Shown here: positions 15,377-20,317 of the stretch, one piece after another
How the letters are laid out: every line of letters starts with the position of its first letter
How positions within the stretch are numbered: the stretch's first letter is position 1
Source: Candidatus Eiseniibacteriota bacterium
GTDB lineage: Bacteria; Arandabacterota; Arandabacteria; JAGLYR01
Assembly: GCA_023132135.1 (NCBI GenBank)
Contig: JAGLYR010000124.1
Span: forward strand, 1-20,317
Length of the DNA stretch: 20,317 bases
Direction of reading: 5' to 3'
Made by a program: the position numbers and the translations under genes
Notes under the pieces: generated by a model
Told to the model about the DNA's origin: nothing
What the model saw: the letters and a program-made list of their open reading frames with translations, nothing else
Databases searched by the model: none

Positions 15377-17887
15377 ATGAATCAGGTCAACATGACATCA
15401 GAGCGGGATGGACGCTGGGTGAGCATTGCCATGATCCTCGTCCTCCTGGTGATCGCGCTGGCGATGTTCTTTGATGTCCTGTTCCTGGACAGGGTTCTTC
15501 TCACCTCCTCCCAGCGGCTCATGTTTCCCTGGGCTTACGGCGAGGATCTGGAGACACTCCAGTCGGAGCGCTCCTTCCGCTGGGACGCAACGCTGAATTA
15601 CTACCCTCGCCGTCTCCTTGCCCACGAAAGCCTGACGAGTGGACATCTCCCACTCTGGAATCCGCACTCCGCCGCGGGAATGCCCCTACTTGCGGATTTC
15701 CAGTCCGCCGTCTACTACCCGCCCAACTTCGTGCTCAATCTGGGAGACCCTCTCCGGGCGATGGGGTGGACGGTTTTTCTCCACGTGTTCCTGGCCGGAC
15801 TCGGGACCTACGGTTTCCTGCGGTTCCGGGGGATGTCCCGGCCGGCGTCCCTCTTTGGCGGGATCGCCTACATGCTGAACGGGTTTCTCATGACCCGCGT
15901 TGGGCATCCCACGATGGTGCAGGCGGCAGCCTGGCTTCCATGTCTGCTGTTCGTGGTGGACCGCGTGCTGGAATCGGGAAGGCCCCGGTGGTTCGTGGGA
16001 TTGGGCGTTGCGGTGGCTCTCTCTGTTCTCTCGGGGTTTCCCCAGATCACGATTCACTGCTTCACGGCCGCCATTCTCTACCTGCTGTACCGAAGCGTGA
16101 TCCTGCATGCGCCAATCCGGACCGTGGTCTGGGCGCTGCTGTTCGGAGTGGTGGGAATCGGCTTGGCGGGGCTTCAGATTGTGCCCACCCTGGAGTTCGC
16201 GCGGCAGTCCGGGCGGACGGCCCAGGATCTGGGCGCGGGACTCTGGCACACTCCGGCCGTTTCATTCCTCAAACTCCTGGTTCCGGAAGTGACGGGGAAC
16301 GCGGTCGAAGGGACCAACTGGATTGGGTTCTTCAAGGGCCCGGACGCACATCCCAACGACATCGGGCTGGTGGCCTACGTGGGAATCCTGCCGCTGGTGT
16401 TCGGGCTTCTGAGCTTGGCCAGACTCCACCGCGATCCGGAGGTTCGGTTCTTCTGGGCTCTGGCGGTCCTGGTGGTGCTTGGGTCCATGTTCCGCCCCGT
16501 TTTTTCCTTCCTGTACCTCTTTGTTCCGGGCGCGGGCGCCGCACAGCCCGACCGCCTGGCCTTCCTGTTGAGTTTCTGTCTCGCGTTGCTGGGGGCGAAG
16601 GGGCTGACGTTGATTCTGGAGAAAGACGCCAGGAATGAGCGGGGTCTGTTTGCCGGCGCGTTGGGCATCGTTCTCGGCGGTCTTGCTCTCATCGGGGCGC
16701 TGGCGCTCTGGACAGAGAGGATCCTGTCACACCTGGCCCGGTCGCTCTCTCCCGCGATTTCTTCGGAACTCTGGGCCCGGCCCTTCTCGCCCAGGGTTCA
16801 GGGGTTCCTCTCCGGCGATCTCGACGGATGGGTGGCCTGCGAGCGATCCTGTCTGCTGTGGCCAACGGTGTTCCTCGTGGCCGCCCTCGTGCTGATCCTC
16901 CTCTGGCGGTGGGGGAGAGTGAGTGGCCAACTCCGGTGGGTCGCAGTTGCGATTGCGGTCTTCGACCTCTTCCTTTTTGGAAGAGCCTACTACACGCCGC
17001 AGCCCGCAGAGGAGGTGTTGCGGGAGCCACCAGCGATCCAGTACCTGCGGGAGAGCCGTTCTGAGCCCTCGAGGATCGTACGGGCTTTCTCGGACCAGGC
17101 GCTGGCCCCCAACTTTAATGTGGTGCTGGGCATTGATGATGCCCAAGGCTACAATGCCCTGATGGTGGACCGCTACGGGAGGTTGTTCGATCTTGTTGAG
17201 AGGGGAACCTACGCGCAGAGGAAGAAGATTGACGCGCCGGGGAAGCCGGGATCCTTTGCCTCCCCGGTGCTGGATCTCCTGAATGTTGAGTACATCCTGG
17301 CCGAGGGATCGCTGGAGATGTCCCGGAGGCTTGCGGGTCTTCCACCGTTTTCGGAGCCGGGACTGTGCCGCGTCTACGCTCGGGATCTGTTGATCTACCG
17401 GAATGAGGACGTGCTCCCCCGGGCCACCTGGCTTCCCGGAGCACGGTTCTTTGCTGCAGAGGGAGAGGTCGCAGCCGAGATCGTGCAGCCGGGCTATGAC
17501 CCGGCCCGGGCGGTGTTGTTGGAAGAGAGCGCCGGCCGGGTTCCATGGTGGGCGGCGTTGGGAGGGAAGGAGGGCCAGGCGCGGCAGGTTGCGCGGGAGC
17601 CTTTGCGTGTTATACTGGACGCGTCCTCGGAGGGACCCGGTTGGTTGCGTTGGGCGGAGACGTACTACCCGGGCTGGCGCGTGGAAGTGGACGGGGCGGA
17701 GGTCCGGTCATGGCGGTCGGATCTTGCACTGCGAGCGATTCCGGTTCCGGCGGGACGGCACCGGATCGAACTCCGGATGGATCCGGTTTCCACGCGGGCA
17801 GGCGCGGGACTCACACTGTTCTCGGTTATGCTCCTTGTTCTGCTCGGCCTGGGGTGCAAACCCCGGCTTCAGGACAGTCTGAGGTAG
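15377..17887 (+). CDS. YfhO-family membrane protein (GT-C-like)
   Basis: An 836-residue protein with many hydrophobic segments through residue about 550 and a soluble C-terminal part. The first long outer loop has the family hallmark FRWDATLNYYPRRLLAHESL...GHLPLWNPHSAAGMPLLADFQSAVYYPPN. The C-terminus ends in the equally typical AETYYPGWRVEVDGAEV...ALRAIPVPAGRHRIELRMDP followed by a last membrane segment. YfhO in Gram-positive bacteria is linked to glycosylation of lipoteichoic acid, using lipid-linked sugars on the outer face; related proteins in other phyla are uncharacterised. A glycosyl transfer role is consistent with the neighbouring GT2 and GT-C genes but not proven. The ATG follows a GAGGGCGCG tract rather than a clean ribosome-binding site. 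Confidence 0.86.
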   Translation: MNQVNMTSERDGRWVSIAMILVLLVIALAMFFDVLFLDRVLLTSSQRLMFPWAYGEDLETLQSERSFRWDATLNYYPRRLLAHESLTSGHLPLWNPHSAAGMPLLADFQSAVYYPPNFVLNLGDPLRAMGWTVFLHVFLAGLGTYGFLRFRGMSRPASLFGGIAYMLNGFLMTRVGHPTMVQAAAWLPCLLFVVDRVLESGRPRWFVGLGVAVALSVLSGFPQITIHCFTAAILYLLYRSVILHAPIRTVVWALLFGVVGIGLAGLQIVPTLEFARQSGRTAQDLGAGLWHTPAVSFLKLLVPEVTGNAVEGTNWIGFFKGPDAHPNDIGLVAYVGILPLVFGLLSLARLHRDPEVRFFWALAVLVVLGSMFRPVFSFLYLFVPGAGAAQPDRLAFLLSFCLALLGAKGLTLILEKDARNERGLFAGALGIVLGGLALIGALALWTERILSHLARSLSPAISSELWARPFSPRVQGFLSGDLDGWVACERSCLLWPTVFLVAALVLILLWRWGRVSGQLRWVAVAIAVFDLFLFGRAYYTPQPAEEVLREPPAIQYLRESRSEPSRIVRAFSDQALAPNFNVVLGIDDAQGYNALMVDRYGRLFDLVERGTYAQRKKIDAPGKPGSFASPVLDLLNVEYILAEGSLEMSRRLAGLPPFSEPGLCRVYARDLLIYRNEDVLPRATWLPGARFFAAEGEVAAEIVQPGYDPARAVLLEESAGRVPWWAALGGKEGQARQVAREPLRVILDASSEGPGWLRWAETYYPGWRVEVDGAEVRSWRSDLALRAIPVPAGRHRIELRMDPVSTRAGAGLTLFSVMLLVLLGLGCKPRLQDSLR

Positions 17888-17890
17888 GAG

Positions 17891-20218
17891 ATGGTTCCCG
17901 GAAAGGCAAGAGGAAACAGAGAGAGATTGGCCATTGCGGTGCACCGCCTGCGGCCCTGGGCGCCGATGCTGATAGCGCTTCTGGCCTTCGCTCTCCGGTT
18001 GATCCATCTCCTGAACGCTCGCCAGAGCCCTCTCTTCGACAGCCTTGGGCTGGATGCCAAGTTCTACGATCGCTGGGCCACCGCGATTGCAGAAGGGGAC
18101 TGGTTGAGCCAGGGGCCCTTTTTCATGGGGCCGTTGTACCCGTATTTCCTGGCGGTTTTCTACCGCCTGTTTGATACGTCGATCTTCCAGACCGCCATCA
18201 TACAGGCTGTGATCGATTCGGCGTCCTGCGCACTGATCTATGTCACGGGATGCAGGTTGTGGGGGCGGGAAAAGGAGGGGCTTCTGGCCGGGCTCCTTGC
18301 CTGTTTCTACGGCCCGATGATCCTCTACACCGGCGAGTTGCTCTTCCCGACCCTCGCAATGTTCATCAACATCCTCTTTCTCTATCTGGTGGTCCGAGCG
18401 GATGAGTCCTGGAATCCCGGGGTTCTGTTCCTTGCGGGGATTCTCCTTGGGCTGTCGGCCCTGGGAAAGGCCACGGTACTGGTGTTCTACCCGGTGGTTG
18501 TCGCGTGGTGGCTGGTGAAGAGACCGCGCCCGGCGCTGCGGAGTCTGGTGCGGCCTGCGGCTGTGCTCGCGCTGGGAGTGGCTGCCATGGTGCTGCCCGT
18601 GACGGCGCGGAACCGGATGGTGGGTGGTGACTGGGTTCTCATCACCTCCAACGCGGGTCTCAACTTCCATATCGGGAACAACGCGCAGTCGTCGGGCGCA
18701 TACCTGCGGCCCGCGAGTCTGGACGTGAGTGTGGATCCCGCAGGACAGCGTATCGCCGAGGCTGCGTGGGGAAGATCCCTCAAGCCATCCGAGGTGTCGA
18801 AGTACTGGTTCTCGGAATCGCTCAAGTTCCTCGATGGCCATCCGGAGCGCTTCGCATCGCTCTTTCTCAAGAAGATGGTGTTTTTCTGGAGCGCGTGGGA
18901 AGTCCCGCAGATCGAGAGTTTCAATTTCCAGAAGCGGTACTCGCCTATTCTGAAACTGCCGTTTCCCAGCTACGGGTGGATTGTTCCACTGGCAGTGGTA
19001 GGAGTGGTTCTGGCCGGGTCCCGGAGGAGATGGGCAGCACTGCCCATGGGGCTCGCCGTTGCCTACTCCCTGGCAATAGCCGTGTTCTTCGTGACCGGCC
19101 GCTACCGGATGGCCGTGCTACCTTACTTGCTGATTCTCTCCGCCGGGGGTATCCTGGTCCTGGCTGAAGGATTGCGGGACTGGCGTAGAATTGCGCTGGG
19201 CGGGGGGATTTTCCTTGCCCTCGCGGCCCTGGCCCACTCGAATCCCTACCATGTGGATCCAGAATCGGGATTCGCTGAGTTTGAGTACCGGCTGGGGCTT
19301 GGGTACGAGAAGACGGGTGATCTCGAGCGTGCGGAGATTCACTATGGGAAAGCTCTGGAATACGAACCCTTTCATCCCGGCACCCGTCTGAACCTGGGGG
19401 TGATCTACTCCAGGACGGGACGTGAGAAAGAAGGAGAGGGTCTTCTGGAAAGCCTGACCCGGCGCTACCCGGATCATGCCAAGGCCCATTTCAATCTGGG
19501 TCTCGTCTACGCTGACCAGGGAAGCTTCGACGCGGCCACCCGGGAGTTCCTATGCGCCGTGACAATAGATCCCGCCTATGTGCGGGCTTGGGACAGCTAC
19601 GGCGCCGAGCTGTACCGGTCTGGGGAGCTGGGCGGTGCCGGGAAGGCTCTCGAGACAGCGATCTCGTTGAGCAAGAGCGGGGTCGAGGGTGCCTGGATCC
19701 AGGCGAGTCGCTTTATCCTGGCGAAACTGGAGCGGCAGGCGGAGATCCGGGCGGGCGAGGGTCCGTCGGCGCGATTGCTCCGGGATGCGGACCTTCTGGC
19801 GGCGGCCGGGAAATGGGACGATGCCTTTGGTACGTACTTGCGCGCGGGGCGGGGCGGGGTCGCTGCGGGGTACTATGAGGCGGGGATGGCGGCATACAAT
19901 CTGAACCGGTGGGCCGACGCCCTCGATGCCCTGCGGGAATGTACCGGACTGGATCCCCGGTTCCCCGGGGCCCACCACCTGATTGGCGCCGTCTATGTGA
20001 AGATGGAGGACTACGACGCGGCGGTAGAGGCGATGGAGGCGGAGCGGGAGATCAGTCCCGAGATGGCCGACGTATACTTCAAGCTGGGGTTACTCTACGA
20101 GAATCACACGAAGGATCTCGATGCAGCCGCAGAAGCCTACGAGAAGTACCTGAGCCTGAATGGCCCGCGGCCGGATATCGTGCGCGGGCGTTTGGCAAAG
20201 ATCCGAAACAGGCGCTAG
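17891..20218 (+). CDS. GT-C (PMT/ArnT-like) glycosyltransferase fused to TPR repeats
   Basis: A 775-residue fusion. Residues about 22-450 are a multi-pass membrane domain with roughly 11 segments; the first outer loop holds SLGLDAKFYDRWATAIAEGDW...FFMGPLYPYFLAVFYRLF, where the Asp-x-x-x-Tyr pattern fits the acidic active-site loop of GT39/GT83-type enzymes. A second conserved part is TARNRMVGGDWVLITSNAGLNFHIGNN. From residue about 460 to the end lie about seven TPR units, such as YRLGLGYEKTGDLERAEIHYGKALEYEP, HFNLGLVYADQGSFDAATREFLCAVTIDP and VYFKLGLLYENHTKDLDAAAEAYEKYL. GT-C enzymes transfer sugars from polyprenyl-phosphate donors outside the cytoplasm; TPRs bind protein partners. The start ATG follows GAGG by six bases, and it begins three bases after the YfhO-like stop. 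Sugar and acceptor are unknown. Confidence 0.88.
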   Translation: MVPGKARGNRERLAIAVHRLRPWAPMLIALLAFALRLIHLLNARQSPLFDSLGLDAKFYDRWATAIAEGDWLSQGPFFMGPLYPYFLAVFYRLFDTSIFQTAIIQAVIDSASCALIYVTGCRLWGREKEGLLAGLLACFYGPMILYTGELLFPTLAMFINILFLYLVVRADESWNPGVLFLAGILLGLSALGKATVLVFYPVVVAWWLVKRPRPALRSLVRPAAVLALGVAAMVLPVTARNRMVGGDWVLITSNAGLNFHIGNNAQSSGAYLRPASLDVSVDPAGQRIAEAAWGRSLKPSEVSKYWFSESLKFLDGHPERFASLFLKKMVFFWSAWEVPQIESFNFQKRYSPILKLPFPSYGWIVPLAVVGVVLAGSRRRWAALPMGLAVAYSLAIAVFFVTGRYRMAVLPYLLILSAGGILVLAEGLRDWRRIALGGGIFLALAALAHSNPYHVDPESGFAEFEYRLGLGYEKTGDLERAEIHYGKALEYEPFHPGTRLNLGVIYSRTGREKEGEGLLESLTRRYPDHAKAHFNLGLVYADQGSFDAATREFLCAVTIDPAYVRAWDSYGAELYRSGELGGAGKALETAISLSKSGVEGAWIQASRFILAKLERQAEIRAGEGPSARLLRDADLLAAAGKWDDAFGTYLRAGRGGVAAGYYEAGMAAYNLNRWADALDALRECTGLDPRFPGAHHLIGAVYVKMEDYDAAVEAMEAEREISPEMADVYFKLGLLYENHTKDLDAAAEAYEKYLSLNGPRPDIVRGRLAKIRNRR

Positions 20219-20236
20219 CCTGAATAATCCAGGCTA
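20216..20236. repeat. Imperfect palindrome at the end of the glycan block
   Basis: TAGCCTG and CAGGCTA form a 7-bp stem with a 7-base loop, and the left arm starts on the TAG stop of the TPR gene. It shares ATAATCCAGGC with the 24-base palindrome at 9534-9557, and looks like that repeat with the centre-left part lost. No T-tract follows, so termination is unproven. Confidence 0.6.
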
Positions 20237-20251
20237 CAACCGGAGGGGGAT

Positions 20252-20271
20252 GGTCGGGGTGGAACCCGACC
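20252..20271 (+). other. Hairpin near the window end
   Basis: GGTCGGG, loop GTGGAA, CCCGACC: a 7-bp GC-rich stem with no T-tract. It may be the end of the glycan transcript or the leader of a gene beyond the window. The remaining 46 bases show no gene. Confidence 0.3.
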
Positions 20272-20317
20272 CTCCATACAGGCAATGCGCACATTCAGAC
20301 TGGAGGGACGGCTTCCA

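Noticed and set aside
17545-18174. Open frame overlapping the YfhO-GT-C junction
   Set aside because: It runs out of frame through two well-supported genes, and its Gly/Arg-rich translation has no motif.
1-20317. CRISPR array, tRNA, rRNA, T-box leader or mobile element
   Set aside because: I looked for regularly spaced repeats, tRNA-like cloverleaf ends, T-box signatures before hisS, aspS and glyQ, and transposase or integrase motifs, and saw none. A covariance-model scan would be decisive.

Overview
This is a gene-dense bacterial chromosome segment with high GC and almost no spare DNA. All fifteen protein genes that I can support lie on the + strand. The bacterial-type AspRS with its GAD insertion, the two-subunit glycyl-tRNA synthetase, RecO, YbeY and PhoH mark it as bacterial. 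A lipobox lipoprotein and a periplasm-directed LysM protein suggest a diderm envelope. GTG or TTG starts are frequent (hisS, aspS, ybeY, glyQ, glyS and two glycan genes). The mix looks like an uncultured high-GC lineage, perhaps in the FCB or Eisenbacteria-like neighbourhood, but that placement is a guess. I see no rRNA, tRNA, CRISPR array, insertion sequence, phage gene or integrase.

Layout. (1) 60-3629: a promoter of the TTGACA-N17-TAnnTT type, then a VanZ-like membrane protein overlapping hisS, then aspS with a strong hairpin just before its ribosome-binding site. (2) 3649-4830: a second TTGACA promoter among short direct repeats, then a small coiled-coil lipoprotein and a secreted coiled-coil protein with two LysM domains, probably an envelope or peptidoglycan pair. 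(3) 4938-11733: a textbook intrinsic terminator only 12 bases before phoH, then phoH, ybeY, mgtE, recO, glyQ and glyS. This is a housekeeping run for rRNA maturation, magnesium transport, DNA repair and glycine charging, with overlaps or very short gaps except for the glyQ-glyS spacer, which carries a perfect 24-base palindrome. (4) 11730-20218: joined to glyS by an ATGA overlap, five genes look like an envelope-glycan module: a cytosolic alkaline-phosphatase-superfamily phosphodiesterase, a GT2 polyprenyl-phosphate-type glycosyltransferase, a flippase-like membrane protein, a YfhO-family GT-C-like membrane protein, and a GT-C glycosyltransferase fused to a TPR array. A degenerate copy of the glyQ-glyS palindrome follows the last stop codon.

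A plausible reading of the last block is that the GT2 enzyme charges a lipid carrier with sugar on the cytoplasmic face, the multi-pass protein helps move or use it, and the two large membrane proteins transfer the sugar outside, with the TPR domain choosing the acceptor. This is inference from families and order; no substrate can be read from the DNA. The most checkable points are the His-Gly signature predicting a non-discriminating AspRS, the terminator placed inside the phoH leader, and the shared palindromic repeat.
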